Source: Ulota crispa
Taxonomy: Eukaryota; Streptophyta; Bryopsida; Orthotrichales; Orthotrichaceae
DNA length: 64,000 nucleotides
Assembly: GCA_963920765.1 (NCBI GenBank)
Contig: OY987243.1
Coordinates: 22,935,419-22,999,418, forward strand
Direction of reading: 5' to 3'
Shown: one piece after another, positions 10,463-23,012 of the stretch
How the letters are laid out: every line of letters begins with the position of its first letter
How positions within the stretch are numbered: position 1 is the stretch's first letter
Program-made: the position numbers and the translations under genes
Notes under the pieces: generated by a model
What the model saw: the letters and a program-made list of their open reading frames with translations, nothing else
Databases searched by the model: none
Told to the model about the DNA's origin: nothing

Positions 10463-11337
10463 TGTACAATTGGGTACAAGAAACATACAAACCCTAATTT
10501 GAGCTAGTGAGGTTTCTTTATAAAAACATGGAGTCTAAGTGGTCCATTTTGGTAGGAAAAAATATTATTGCATCCTTATGCAATGTAAAGCAAGTATACT
10601 AAATTTCAGTTCCTAAAAACCAAAAATCCATTTTTGGTGAATTGTTTTGTAGTAAATTCATGATTTTACATGATAATTTATTGAAAAGTATTGGTGATGA
10701 ATTTTTGAGATTTGATTCCATGGATATGTAGGAAACATCTATATGCACATCTTCCATGCTAAAAAACCCCCTTAAGTAACAAAAACTTTACCAGCAAAAG
10801 ATTCAATGAAACTTGTAATAGGCCCAAATTTTGTAAAATACATATTTTTGTTTCTTAACTAGCTTTTCATCAAGTAAACAAAACATGATGTTTAGATATA
10901 CAAACTTAGCTACAGTGTTTGAGTCAAACAACAAAATTTGATTTTCATAAAAAAATATGTATTTTACAAAATTTGGGCCTATTACAAGTTTCATTGAATC
11001 TTTTGCTGGTAAAGTTTTTGTTACTTAAGGGGGTTTTTTAGCATGGAAGATGTGCATATAGATGTTTCCTACATATCCATGGAATCAAATCTCAAAAATT
11101 CATCACCAATACTTTTCAATAAATTATCATGTAAAATCATGAATTTACTACAAAACAATTCACCAAAAATGGATTTTTGGTTTTTAGGAACTAAAATTTA
11201 GTATACTTGCTTTACATTGCATAAGGATGCAATAATATTTTTTCCTACCAAAATGGACCACTTAGACTCCATGTTTTTATAAAAAAACCTCACTGGCTCA
11301 AATTAGGGTTTGTATGTTTCCTGTACGCGACTGTACA
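10463..11337. mobile_element. Long-hairpin element, family E copy 1 (TGTACA ends)
   Basis: Both ends are TGTACA. Arms of about 380 bp (TACAAACCCTAATTTGAGC and its complement at the outer ends, CAAATTTTGTAAAATACATA at the inner ends) are inverted copies with few differences, around a loop of about 110 bp. Arm blocks such as GTGATGAATTTTTGAGATTT recur in the elements at 21819, 33847 and 34753. Superfamily is unassigned because I see no target duplication. Confidence 0.75.
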
Positions 11338-12732
11338 TATATCAAACCTCAGGTGTGCACTTATCAATTTCCCTTTTCTTTTTGTCATTTTCCTCAATTA
11401 CTCACTTAGTAGAACTCACGTTTCTAGTTTATTTATACAAATGAGTCTATAATTGCACATTAGTGCACCTTGGTAGGTGTGCAAAACTCTTTTGTTTTCT
11501 CATTAGAAATTGCAATTTCGTGTGAGAAGTCTTCTTTATTCTCGTGCAGAAATGCATGTGAAAAACTTTGCTCTTGACAAATGTTTAAGATTTCCTATTA
11601 GTAGATGAATGGAGTCACAAAATGGCCATCCATCCATTTTGTGAAAAAGTTACTATATTGCCCAAAGAAGTCATTAGAGTGCTTCTAAAAGCAATCTTTT
11701 TTGTCATTAGACCACATTTACCACATTCCTAGATACACAAAAAGCCAAAACATTCTTGAAGTGGCACTCTCTTTACCAAGTTTTAAAACAACCAATCCAA
11801 AAAAACTTAAGGCCCGTTTGAAGAAAATACAAGCTTTGATAATTCTAGAAGAAAAGGAATAATTAGCAAGGCCACATAGATCATTGAAATTTTAGTTATA
11901 TCTTACAATGGTCATTCATTATACTTTCTCTTCTACAAAACAAATGTTTGCAAAACAAACTAGAAATGTGTGCATTTCAACAAGCATGTAGTCTCTCTAT
12001 TCTTATTAGTAAATGATTATTTTGATATTTTAAACAAAGAGTTTAAAATGATAACCTCATTCACCGCTAGTAATATTGTTTTGTAAAATTTTGTGAGTAC
12101 ATAGTAACTTCAATAGAACCAAGAATATAATCAATCTTTATCAAAAAATCAAGGTTTACTATTTTCAAATTTCTTTATGTCCTAAAGGATCAAGCCCATT
12201 TTTTCTTTAAAAACACTCAAAACTATCAAATCTAGTCATTTGATCCCAAAGACATGTTTGTTTTGTTATGTTTTGTACAAATCCAACCATAAGATTTTAC
12301 ACGAAATTAATGCAAGTGACACAATGTATATTTTATGACATGTAACCATATGAATTGGGAGATGTGATCATTTGAAGTCATTGTAAAAGTTTTTTTTTTT
12401 TTTATCTTTGTCTAAAATTTGCAAGTCCCTTTGCATGCTTGCTATAAGCATTTTTTTCACTATGGGTGCTAAAGGGGTTTGTTCAACATGTTTTAAATCA
12501 TGTTGGGAATATCTCCAAAAGTTTTTGTGGCCAAAAAACACATGGAACACACCTTACATGGGCATGCATTGCAAACATGTATTATCAAAGTCACACTACA
12601 TTGAGATTTTTTGCAAATTGTATTCTAAGGGACAATTTTAAGTTGGAAGATTCTAGCTTTATTGACAATCACCAAATTTTTGAAAACTAAACCAAATCTT
12701 TAGTAGCTATTGCAATTCAAAAGTGAATAGTT

Positions 12733-12795
<63 letters not shown>

Positions 12796-13204
12796 TATCT
12801 AATACACTATTGCTTTGAACATACTCTTATGAAGGGTCATACCTTTGTCGTTTGCCCTTGGGAGAAATTAATGGTAAATGGCATGCTTTACTTACCCCTC
12901 CAACTAACACTGCCTCAAAATCCCCCATAACTTTTGAATTATAAGTTTGATTTCAATAAATAAACAAATAAATCCCATATAGCTCTAGCAAAACTCTCTT
13001 TTGTAAAAAAAATCCAACAAAATTGGTCAAAATTTTCAATAGCACAAGCCTGCCCAAAATCCATGTTGTCCCAAGTAGGGACTTTGGTCTTTTGCAAGTT
13101 AAAAGCTCTTGGCTTACTTTATAAAAAGGTTGTTCTCAAAATTTAGAATTCTAGTATTTCTATCAAGCATTATTGAGTTTTTTTATAATAAACCTTCTAT
13201 TTTC
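11338..13204. other. AT-rich intergenic DNA
   Basis: No gene is recognised. The only distinct feature is an AT dinucleotide tract at 12739-12793. Confidence 0.6.
12739..12793. repeat. (TA)n microsatellite, about 27 units
   Basis: Uninterrupted alternating AT over roughly 55 bp. Confidence 0.95.
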
Positions 13205-13840
13205 TTAACCCCTAAATGCTTGAGGCCTTTTTTGAGCTTCTTTGAATTTTCTCTATCTTGAACAAAAAGGCAACATTTTATTAAGTTGTCTCAAGTTTTT
13301 TAAATGGTAATTGCACAAATTCAAACTAGATATGTTAGAGATTACACAAAAAAAGAAAACACACCAGTATCACTTATGGATTGAAAGATTACAATGTTTG
13401 ATCATGAGGGTATCAAAATTGCAGATATGACTTGCAGTCTTTCATTCTTCCTTTCACATGTTGGATCTAAAAAGTTAGGTCACTAAAAAAATATAAGATT
13501 AAAGAAGACAACATACATAACTCTAGTCACTTTAAGGCTTTTCAAAATCTCTTCAAAAAAATATTAAATTGAATTTCTAGTGTAAATTTTTCTCCAAGAT
13601 CTAGTGTATTTGAGGCTCATTTCCAAGAGCTCTCAACACTACAGAACGTCAAGATCCTTGTACAAAACCTTTAACAAAAAAATCAGATTCAATCATTTTC
13701 AAAATCCAATTTTGATTCTAAAAATAGACTTCAAGAAGAATACCTCAAAAATGTAAACTACTAAAAATAGTAAATTAATTAGATTTAATGATTCAAATTA
13801 TTATTAACAGCAAATGGTGCCTCAGGCATTTAGGGGTTAA
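13205..13840 (+). mobile_element. piggyBac-type MITE, family F copy 1
   Basis: This 636-bp element is bounded by TTAA. The left end TTAACCCCTAAATGCTTGAG matches the right end read on the other strand, TTAACCCCTAAATGCCTGAG. The interior block ATTGAAAGATTACAATGTTT occurs reversed in 20246-20894, so both belong to one family. No transposase frame. Confidence 0.72.
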
Positions 13841-14431
13841 GGTAGTATATAAAATTTCACTCTTGTTTAGAATTTATAGATGTCATCTACCTCTAATTTT
13901 TGGATGTAAAAATTCAATACTCTAGCCAAAGGAAGATAATATACCAAAAGAATACTTTGAGCGTCACAAATACCATACTCCAAATTTCTCTGTTTTCATA
14001 TATATATATTGGTGTAACTAGTGTACACAATCTTCAAAAGAAAAATACTCTACCATTTCAAGAAATTTATCTTAAACCAATATAACAACTGAAGTATTAG
14101 TACGCACAGAACACAAGTGTTTTTCACAAAAAAAAACAATGTCTCAATATAAAATTTGACGAGAATTTGTGTTTCCACAAATAAAACCTAGCTTTAAGAG
14201 ATGTAACAACTTTCAAACAACTATGTTAAAACTATATATGTTATATCATATAATTTATACTTTCATTGCTACTTAAATAATATCATTACAAGTAAAATAT
14301 TGTGCCAATATTTTGTTAATAATGATAGTACCTCAAATTCATTATGTTTATTAGAAATCAATTTATTATTTAAAAGCTACAACATTATCAATATGTAATA
14401 TGTATACAAAATCTATTAGTTCTATTTAAAA
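13841..14431. other. AT-rich intergenic DNA, nothing recognised
   Basis: No open frame of interest, repeat or structural signal could be supported. Confidence 0.6.
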
Positions 14432-14941
14432 CTAGTATAGGTGCCCGTCGGTCCAACGGTACGCAAAACAATTTCAAGCCCAATTAAGCAAAATATTTTT
14501 CTTGCAAGAAAATAATTCTTACTATTTTATTCACGCATTCCAATTTGAAACTTTACCCATGAAGAAAAACATCTGACTTTGTTTACAAAAAATTCCTTTG
14601 CATTAAAACAATTTTTGTTCTATACTCATAGAGTTATTTATCCACACAATCTAAGGAAAACCACCTTTTTCTCATGCAAAAAAATATTATTTATGTTTTA
14701 CCTACAAATTTTTTTACCCATATAAAAAATTATTCACATAATTTTTTAAAATATATTTAGTTTTACCCATGCAACTTTGTTACATATTTTATTATTTACC
14801 CACACATTTTTTGAAACATACAATTATTTACCCATTCATTTCCCCAAGCAAGTTTCCCAAGTAGGTTTATTTACCCTTATAGTAAAAAGTTTGTGGTAAA
14901 AGGATCGCCACACGATCAATCATGTTCTATTATTATATAGA
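14432..14941 (-). mobile_element. Non-autonomous Helitron
   Basis: Read on the minus strand, the element starts TCTATATAATAATAGAAC at 14941, which matches plant Helitron 5' ends. It finishes GGCACCTATACTAG at 14432, a CTAG (CTRR) 3' end. A short hairpin (CCGT...ACGG) lies about 15 bases before the 3' end. The base before the 5' end is A and the base after CTAG is T, the expected AT insertion site with no duplication. The 510-bp interior is full of TTTACCCA-type short repeats and has no Rep/helicase coding. Confidence 0.75.
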
Positions 14942-16589
14942 TTGCTAAAGAAGGGTTTTATTGTTTGATCTTCAGAAATTAACAGTGACTTTACAAAAAA
15001 CCTTGTTTCCAACTTTCCAACATAGTTAGTCAGTGCAACATCTATCGATGCATGCTTTGAATTGAAGTCAAAATAACAAAATCTTGCAGCATTAAAGAGT
15101 CAAAGTGAATGCTAACAATTTGTTGATACACTAATTGTAATACTGCCATTTAAATTGTTTCACTATCTTCATGTCCATTGTTTACTGCTTCATTAAAAAC
15201 TTTAGTTGCTATTTGCTAACCTATTTGATATCGCGGATTTTAAATTGTTAATGGATTGCAAAAATGGAAACCTTCATCTTCATTATCGTAAGCCATACAA
15301 AACAAGCCTCTATTATGGAACAACAAATTCCAAATACATACAATAAGTGAATAGTAAATTGTTTTTGAAACTTTTATGAGAGGTGCTACGTGTAATTTTG
15401 GTGATCTTATTTATCAATTCAAATAATTTAGAGTATAAACCTTCAATTCTAGAAACTTAGACTTACCGTCACAAACATCTAAAGTCAAATCCATCTAGAG
15501 AATTGTTAAAGTTGGAATTGTTGGATTACTTGGATATGATTAACTATGCCTGGTGAAGCCTTTAAATTTTGAATGCTTTGATTCTTGAAGGATTGAGAAA
15601 TGATTTTTGGTCTTTTTATTTTTGGCATAGCAATTAATGAGTTTTTTCGTTAATTGGTTTTTATAACTTCACGATTAAATGACAAATTTGTATTATAATA
15701 AAACTCGTTGCAAAACATAAATTCGGGGAAATTTATCTTATGAAAAAGGATTTTTTCTTGAAAGAACCGTGAAAAGTAAAGGCGTCTAATTACACTATGT
15801 TTATTTTTATATTCAAAAGAAACTATTTATGACTCAATCTAGAAAAGGATGAAGGAAGGCTAGATTCAAAACAAATGAATGCTGAGAATCCAAAAATCGA
15901 TGGTTTTTATGACGGTTTTATGTTCGTTATAAAAATCATGTGCTTACATTTCAAAGTTCGATTTTGAATATATGATAAGCTCTAGTTTCTTTTAGCTTGT
16001 TTATAGGTATTTTTTGGAATTCTAAAACCCCAATATTTGAAGAAGGAATGAGAATACAAGGAATAGATAGGAAAAACGTTACTTAACAATATCATTACAA
16101 AACTTGTTTTAATACATATGTATTGTTTTTGTAATATTGTTTAAAGTATAAGCAAACATGACTATAAAATCACGAGTACAAACATTTCATTTAAAAATCC
16201 ATGTTGGAAGCTGAGACCATCATGTGCGTTTCACATGATTTTCTGAGATTTTTCTAAAAGAAGTAAAGCTTTTCCTTTGCATTATTATTACTAAAGTATT
16301 TGATGAATTTTTTATATATTAATGTCCTTGGGCTACTAGAACAAACTAGAAGTCATTAATGAGCATCAAAGTAACACGTCAAACCTTTATTCGATACATT
16401 TTTGTATTAAAGGTCAGCACAGTCAACATTTAAATTGAATTACCTGATTATCTTACCTTAAACTCTAAAATCTTTCTGTGTTTACATGCTCAAATGGGTT
16501 GAAACTGATCTCTCTTAATAAAATGATTTAATAAAATGATTAGTGGATCAAATTTTTGAAATTTTTCATTAATTTAATCATAAGGTCTA
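14942..16589. other. AT-rich intergenic DNA, nothing recognised
   Basis: No coding, RNA or repeat feature could be supported in this stretch. Confidence 0.55.
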
Positions 16590-17123
16590 AGAAAAATATC
16601 TAAAATAGTCCTTGATTCTTTCAAAATATCAAATATTCTTGTATTTTTTGGAATAACATTAATGTTCCTAGTTTTGTGTAAGAACATCAATTATACCCTT
16701 AGTTATTTTTGAAAACATCTACTATCCTTAGTTTTCTTGTGCATATTTATTGAAATTTTTGTAAGTCACATTTGCACTAAAGATATTGGCAAAGAAAAGC
16801 TTGTTCTAAAGTTTATGCAATGGCTTTGGCCACAATAAACTTAAATGCAAAAACCCTATATAGAGCTTGAAGAGCTTGCCTCTAAGATTTTACTTACATT
16901 CAACATGTAATTAGTTTTTGTAATTTCCATTGTCATTCCAAAATTTACAAAAATTTGCACTAAAGTGGTACAAGAAAAATAAGGGTATCCAAATGATTTT
17001 AGAGATGACGAGGGGTATAATTGATATTCTTACACAAAATCAAGGGTATTTTTAATATTTCAAATAACATAGGGGTATATTTGATATTTTGAAAGAATTA
17101 AGGGGCATTTTTGGTATTTCCCC
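16590..17123. mobile_element. Mutator-type MITE with 9-bp target duplication
   Basis: The element is 534 bp with inverted ends over 150 bp long. The block CTTTCAAAATATCAAATAT at the left is mirrored at the right, as are TTTTGTGTAAGAA and ATCAATTATACCC. It is flanked by TAAGGTCTA (16581-16589) and TAAGATCTA (17124-17132), an 8/9 match. Long inverted termini with a 9-bp duplication are typical of Mutator-like elements. Confidence 0.7.
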
Positions 17124-19303
17124 TAAGATCTATTGTATCACTTACCTATGTACACCCTTTCAAAATTTCAAACTTTGCCAAGGCATGTTTCATTAGATCA
17201 TAACATTCAAAGTAGGGTCAAAACTTTTTTTGAAGCTTGTCCAAGGTGTCAAATTTTTTTGGTCATCCAAAATAATATCTTACACCTTATGAATTGCTTG
17301 CGTAATTTGAATTTCTTATAGAGCATGAAGTTGGCTATATGCCTTACAAATTTCATGTTCACCCAATGCTTAAAACATAGTGGGAAAAATTTGGAAGCAA
17401 AATTTCTCCACTTAAATTGTCATAATGTTGAGGAATCTTCATGGAAGAAATCTATATAACGTTAAACCTCAATTACATAATCCATACAATGTAAACCTAG
17501 AACATCATGTGGAGTACTTGCTTGAGTTATTTTTTTTAAAGTTAAAAATAAAATGGAAGTTATTATGTAGTCAAGAGGAGTTGATTGCAAATTTTACCTT
17601 TGACCAAGTCATTTTAAAGTGCATTTGAGCAACACCCTTCCCCAAATGCCTTTATTTCTAATTTTTTTAAGAATGCTCATTTTGACATCTAAATTGCATA
17701 TGGTACCATATTTCACTCAAAAATCATTCAATTTTACATTTTTTGGGAAAAATGCAAGCTTTTCAATATGAGCTCATATACTTTTTCTTTTTTCTTTTTT
17801 TTTCTTTTTTTTTCTTTTTTCTTTTTTTTCACAATTTAATCTCATGTATTCTCATGAGAAGTGCTTGCCCAAATGTCTGTAAAGCCCACACTTGTAAAGT
17901 TCCAAAGACCCATTGCAACTATTTTGTCCATGGAATAAACACTTAGATCCTTGAGTTTATTGTTAGAAAACCAAAAAATGATTAAATTAATCTCTCGATG
18001 TCTCAAGATGTACTTTCAATTTTCAAAAAATACAGAGGTTTATTACTAAGGGCATACAATCGAACGATGTCTTTCAAATAAAAGTTTTAGGTTATGATAT
18101 ACAATGCATGGGCCATAGGTCATACTCATAATTCCATAAGTCCATATTTTTGATCTCCTATTACATTCACCAATATTTAAGAAAAAAATTCAAAATAAAA
18201 AATTCAAATTTCCTTTTAGATTTAACTACAAACTTAAAAATAGTGAAATTTATAAGATTTTTTAACGTCATTTCTTGCTTTTTATTATTGATTTCAAAAA
18301 CTAAAAAAACTTTTTTTTGAACTAGAAAAGTCAAATTCTAAGATGAAATACACTTGTGCTTTTATGACTTTTGAAAATGTTGTCAACGGAAACTCATAAA
18401 GATGTATATTATATACATATTAAAAACCTAATATAAGAATTTACTAACATGTGAATGTATGAAAAACTAAAAGCTTATGTATGCATACACATTCAGTTTT
18501 TGTTCTTTTTTGAAACGCATGATATGTAAACAAAAAGAATAAACGAGACGGTGTGATCAAAATTCCACAAAATTTCAAAGAGTTGACCAAATTTGACAAA
18601 TTTCCTACTAAATACCTATCAAGAAAATGTGAACACCACACTAGTTCCACATTTTATCTATGTATAAACTATTCATGGAATCCTAGACTTTCTAGATTTT
18701 CATTTAATTTTGAACTATACAAAACATGAGGTCAAGAGTTCTTCCAAAATTTAGGCAAAATATCAACACATCTCCCAAAATGTAAGCAACATTGAGAGAT
18801 CTTTTGTTGTTTTGCATGTATGTCTAAAAAATAGCAACCAAAATATTGTTTCTTAGACTTGAAACTGTTAAAGTTTAGTAAATATGGCTTGGTATGAAGG
18901 TTTAGCGCATCAACTCACCAAGGAGTTTTACATTTACTTTTGGAAGCTAGTAACTAAAAAGGGCCACTAAGTTACTCTAACCATGATACCAGTATTGGTA
19001 CTTGTTATTACAAACTATCACACTAAATGTCAACAACACTAGTAATGTTGCCAACACTAATTGTCAACACAAACACTAATTATAATTGTCAACACAAACA
19101 CTAATTATTGAATAAATTTTCACCAAAAATATAAAATTAGTACATAGTGAACAATAATTATCAACAAAATGAGAATGAGAGAGACTTATGCAATAAATGC
19201 CACTATTGGTACTATAACACTAAATTTCATTGTTAGTGTAGTGTGAGCCCTAAGCCTAAAGTTAAATCTTGTGCTTAGATCTTGAATATGTGATTCATAA
19301 TGG
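17124..19303. other. AT-rich intergenic DNA with a pyrimidine tract
   Basis: A C(T)6-9 tract spans about 17782-17830 and creates a meaningless Phe-rich frame. Around 19020-19110 short ACACTAATTNTCAACACAAA units are repeated two to three times. No gene recognised. Confidence 0.55.
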
Positions 19304-20249
19304 TTAATCCTTAAAGAACCAAGCCCTTCGTTTTGTGTGAGAATCGCTAAAAATTGCCACTTCTAGGAGGTTTAGTAAAAATAGATTTTATGTTTTGTTT
19401 TTGGGAAATCCATTTATAGGGTCTTGCCCCAAAATAGAAGAGGTACTTGTGGGGAAAAAATCAGCTCATTCTAGATGGAGAGGAGGGAGATATTTACATT
19501 TGAAGTGAAGAGAGAAGTTTTTTTTCCCTACTTTCCATAAATTTTTGAACTCTTTGACCACTCTTACATGAAAAAATTGCTCTACCCAAAGTTGTGCTTT
19601 TAATTTACCATGTAGGAGATCAAGTTAGGTGTATGTGGGAGAATTTTCAAATCAATTGGAACTATACAACACATGGGACAAAAATAGTATATATAAAGAA
19701 ACAAAGAATGAGTCAAAACACTAAATTGTTAAGAATTGAATTATTGAGATGAAAAATACAAATTCCAACAGTTATAATGTTGTGATAAACAATTTGCTTC
19801 CTTTGGTTTAATTTTTTTCCAAAATTTTGAAAATTGAGTAAAATAAAGGACTTCAAAGTTTATTTTAGAGTAGTGAATCCACAACTACCCGCAAACAAAA
19901 ATTCCTCATGACTTTCATGTCATTGATTGAAATTGAATGATTCAAAGCTTCCCATGTATAAAAAATATATCTAAAGAACCAATTTCAAAAGTTTAATTAA
20001 ACAAAAAGTGAATTTTAAAGAAGTTTTTGGGTTGCCCAAATAGGCAATTGTACCCAAATTTTCATAAATTTGTGCATAACTTCTTTGTCAAATGTTAGAA
20101 TGAAGAAAAAGTTAGATGCCCACATAGATCTTTGAATTCCTCATCCTCCATAAAAGTTTCAAAAAATCACACAAAGTAGTTTAGCTATAGGCACATATGC
20201 TTGAAGTCCAACCTGTCCCCCAAAGGAACAATGGTCCTTTAGGGGTTAA
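19304..20249 (+). mobile_element. piggyBac-type MITE, family D full-length copy
   Basis: This 946-bp element runs from TTAATCCTTAAAGAACC to TCCTTTAGGGGTTAA. It is in the same orientation and internal order as 35808-36757. Its right TTAA is also the left TTAA of the next element (20246-20894). No transposase frame. The outer left end is more decayed than the right. Confidence 0.7.
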
Positions 20250-20894
20250 CCCCTCACCGCCCAGGGGACTCAAATTGGGCCCCTTTGAATCTTATTCAAA
20301 GATGTGCTACCTTTTTTTAAGCTTTTTTTAGTGATTATTATTATTTTTCAATTCTTATTGAAGTCTAGTTTCAGAATTAGGAGTCTGATTTTGAAAATGA
20401 ATTAAAGGGATTTTTCTATTCAAGATTTTGTGCAAGGGTGTCCATTGCAAATCTTCACTTTCTAGTGCTGAAGGCTCTTGGAAATGAGCCTCAAGTACAC
20501 TAGAACTTGGAGAAAAAATTACATTAAAAATTCAATTAAAAAAAATTGTAGAATAGATTTTGAGAAGCCGTAAATTGAATAGGGTTATGCATGTTATACT
20601 TTACACACTATTTTTTTGGTACCTTTAATTTTAGGTTTGAGATGCAAAAGGAGGATTGAAAGACTTTAAACCACTTTCGCAATTTTAACACCTTATGATC
20701 AAACATTATAATCTTTCAATCCGTAAGTGATATTGTTGTGATTTTTTTCCTATGCAATCTATAACATGTCTACTTTGAATTTGTATGGTTGCTCTTTAGA
20801 GAAAATTGATGAGATTGATCAAAAAGCAGACATTTTGTTCACTTTCAAGCAAATTTTGAGATACTCAAAAACAGCATGGGCGGTGAGGGGTTAA
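20246..20894 (-). mobile_element. piggyBac-type MITE, family F copy 2 (reverse)
   Basis: The ends are TTAACCCCTCACCGCCCA at the left and, on the other strand, TTAACCCCTCACCGCCCATG at the right, over 649 bp. The interior is the reverse of 13205-13840 for at least 150 bp (AATCTTTCAAT block). Terminal sequences differ between the two copies while the interior is shared, so the termini have diverged or been exchanged. Confidence 0.7.
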
Positions 20895-21043
20895 AGAAGG
20901 GTGGTGCAAATGAAGGTGGTCATGATTTTGGCAAAACCTTTGCCTAAAACCTTGTCCTCCTAGTATCTAAAGAAATTGAGAAAATTGCATTGTAAAAGTT
21001 GAAGATTTAGCAAAGTTGACAATCTTTTTAGCCACTTGAACTA

Positions 21044-21365
21044 TACTAAATATTGCATTTAGGTTGTCTTAAAAATTTGATTGCTTTATCCTAAAAAGTT
21101 ACCTCACAACTCATTGCTAAGTCACTTGAAAGCACATGTAACTCTCTAGATACTAAGATTTCACATGATTTGGAGCATTGACATTACTATATTTTTTTGA
21201 CAACTTTGTTGTTGTTAGCCCCTTTATTTTATATTATATTATATTATTTATTGTAATAATTACTAATGAAAATTATTGTAATATCAATAAATATTTACAT
21301 AATGCAAAATGTCAAGGAATTAATCAAAAAATTAGTTTAGGACAACCCAAATGCAATTCTTAGTG
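21044..21365. mobile_element. MITE family I copy 2
   Basis: The left end TACTAAATATTGCATTTAGG and right end AATGCAATTCTTAGTG are inverted. The interior is colinear with 6891-7200 (CACATGTAACTCTCTA block, AATGTCAAGGAATTA block). Tentatively CACTA-like. Confidence 0.6.
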
Positions 21366-21426
21366 TAGTTAAGAAATTCAAAGTCAGGATGATTGAAGAG
21401 GTGCCATTAAACTAGACACATCCAAT

Positions 21427-21727
21427 TCAGAACCAATGTCGTAATGAAAATCACGGCATATGGTAAAAATAAATAAAGTAATTAGATTATAGTTTGTATG
21501 AGGTTGTTGCCTCATCAAAACCTTATTTGAAAAAATCTTGTTAATCATGTGCAAAATTGCGGGTAAAAGAAAAAGAGTTCAACACCTCACACATATTATA
21601 ATATAATTACTTTACTTATTTTTATCATATGCCGTGATTTATATCACAACATTGGTTCTAAATCTGACCCTATGTACCCAATTTGTTCATTGTAGAATTG
21701 AAATGAACAATTTGGGTACATAGGGTA
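21427..21727. repeat. Inverted-repeat element followed by a short perfect hairpin
   Basis: AGAACCAATGTCGTAATG at 21429 pairs with CACAACATTGGTTCT at 21646, with about 70-bp arms rich in TAAATAAAGTAATTA, so this is a MITE of about 240 bp. Directly beside it, 21669-21727 is a second palindrome (ACCCTATGTACCCAAATTG and its complement) with a loop of about 10 bases. Confidence 0.65.
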
Positions 21728-22111
21728 ACATTTCTTAAAAGTTCCGTTATGATATGTCTACCTTAATAATGTCACTTATGCACCTCTCATCAAGTACAAT
21801 CCTTGGAAGAAAGCTACGTACCCTATTATGCTACTCAAATGACATTGCATAATATACAATATATAATCGGCAATCTATTTTCTTACATCACTGGTATTTG
21901 ATTTTTATGCAAAGCTAATGAAGCATATCAAATTTCAATTCCCAAATATCAAAACTCCATTTTTGATGAAATTATTATGCATTAATATTGTAGATTACGT
22001 AGATTACATGATAACTGATTAAAAAACACAGGTGATGAATTTTTGAGATTTGATTGCATCTAAATGTAAAAAACATCCATACACTCATTTTTCATGTTAA
22101 GAAAAATCCCA

Positions 22112-22662
22112 TTGACCTTTGAACATTCAAGGGGGTAAGGTCAAAACATAAATGCATTATAAAATGATATTTTTGTAATTTCAATGAAGTTTATTTTTAA
22201 AAAGAAAACAAGAATAATAATGTTTAGTAATTATCCATATGGTCAAACATTCAAAAAAGTTTTGTACTTTTCTGTAATAAATTTAGAAGTATTTATCATT
22301 TAATATTCATCAAATTTACAAATTTTATTCATAGAGTCTAAGATTTGGTATGATTGGTTAAAATAGAAATTCTATTTGAAAGTTAAAAAATGCAACATTG
22401 ATGATGGAGAGAACATTAGTAGTTTCCCAAAATAGTAAATTTTGTAACACTAGCAAATATTGAAGTGTTATTCTTTGAAAAATTCTCCTTGGTAGAGTTT
22501 AACTTGGATTGACATGATTCAAGTTGGATTGGAAAGTAAACTTGCTTTCCTATTTGAAAATATTTTTAATTTTTTCAAATTTTTTTTTTTTTTTTTCATT
22601 TTAGGCAGCTTGCAAAAAAGGATAACAACTAGAAAATGGTTGATTGGGCATTTAGGGGTTAA
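22112..22662. mobile_element. piggyBac-type element, strongly decayed at left
   Basis: The right end on the other strand is TTAACCCCTAAATGCCCAAT. The left end reads TTGACCTTTGAACATTCAA, which differs mostly by transitions. Colinearity of the host hairpin element across this interval supports it as an insertion of 551 bp. The right TTAA is followed by GTAAC exactly as in the empty site at 10775. Confidence 0.5.
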
Positions 22663-23012
22663 GTAACATATTTATGAATTATGAAGATTTTGATGTGAGT
22701 TGTAGTATGACCCACTTTGTAAAGTATATATTTTTACTTTTTAACTAGCTTTTGGTAAATTAAATATATTGTCATGCTTAAAGGTACAAACTCAATCATA
22801 GTGTATGTGTCAAATAGCAACATCTCATCACCATAAAGCAATGTTTGTTTTATGAAATTTGAACATAGTCACTCCAACATAGAAATTTTTGTAAAAAAGA
22901 AATTTGAAACTTCTAGAAAATGCTTGTTAGAAAGAAAGATGTGCAAAACTGCAAATGGTTTTGTCCTATAGATCTATGCAAGCAAATCTTAAAAATTCAT
23001 CACAGATGCTTT

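Noticed and set aside
17743-17946. 67-aa Phe-rich frame
   Set aside because: It is the translation of a C(T)n tract.
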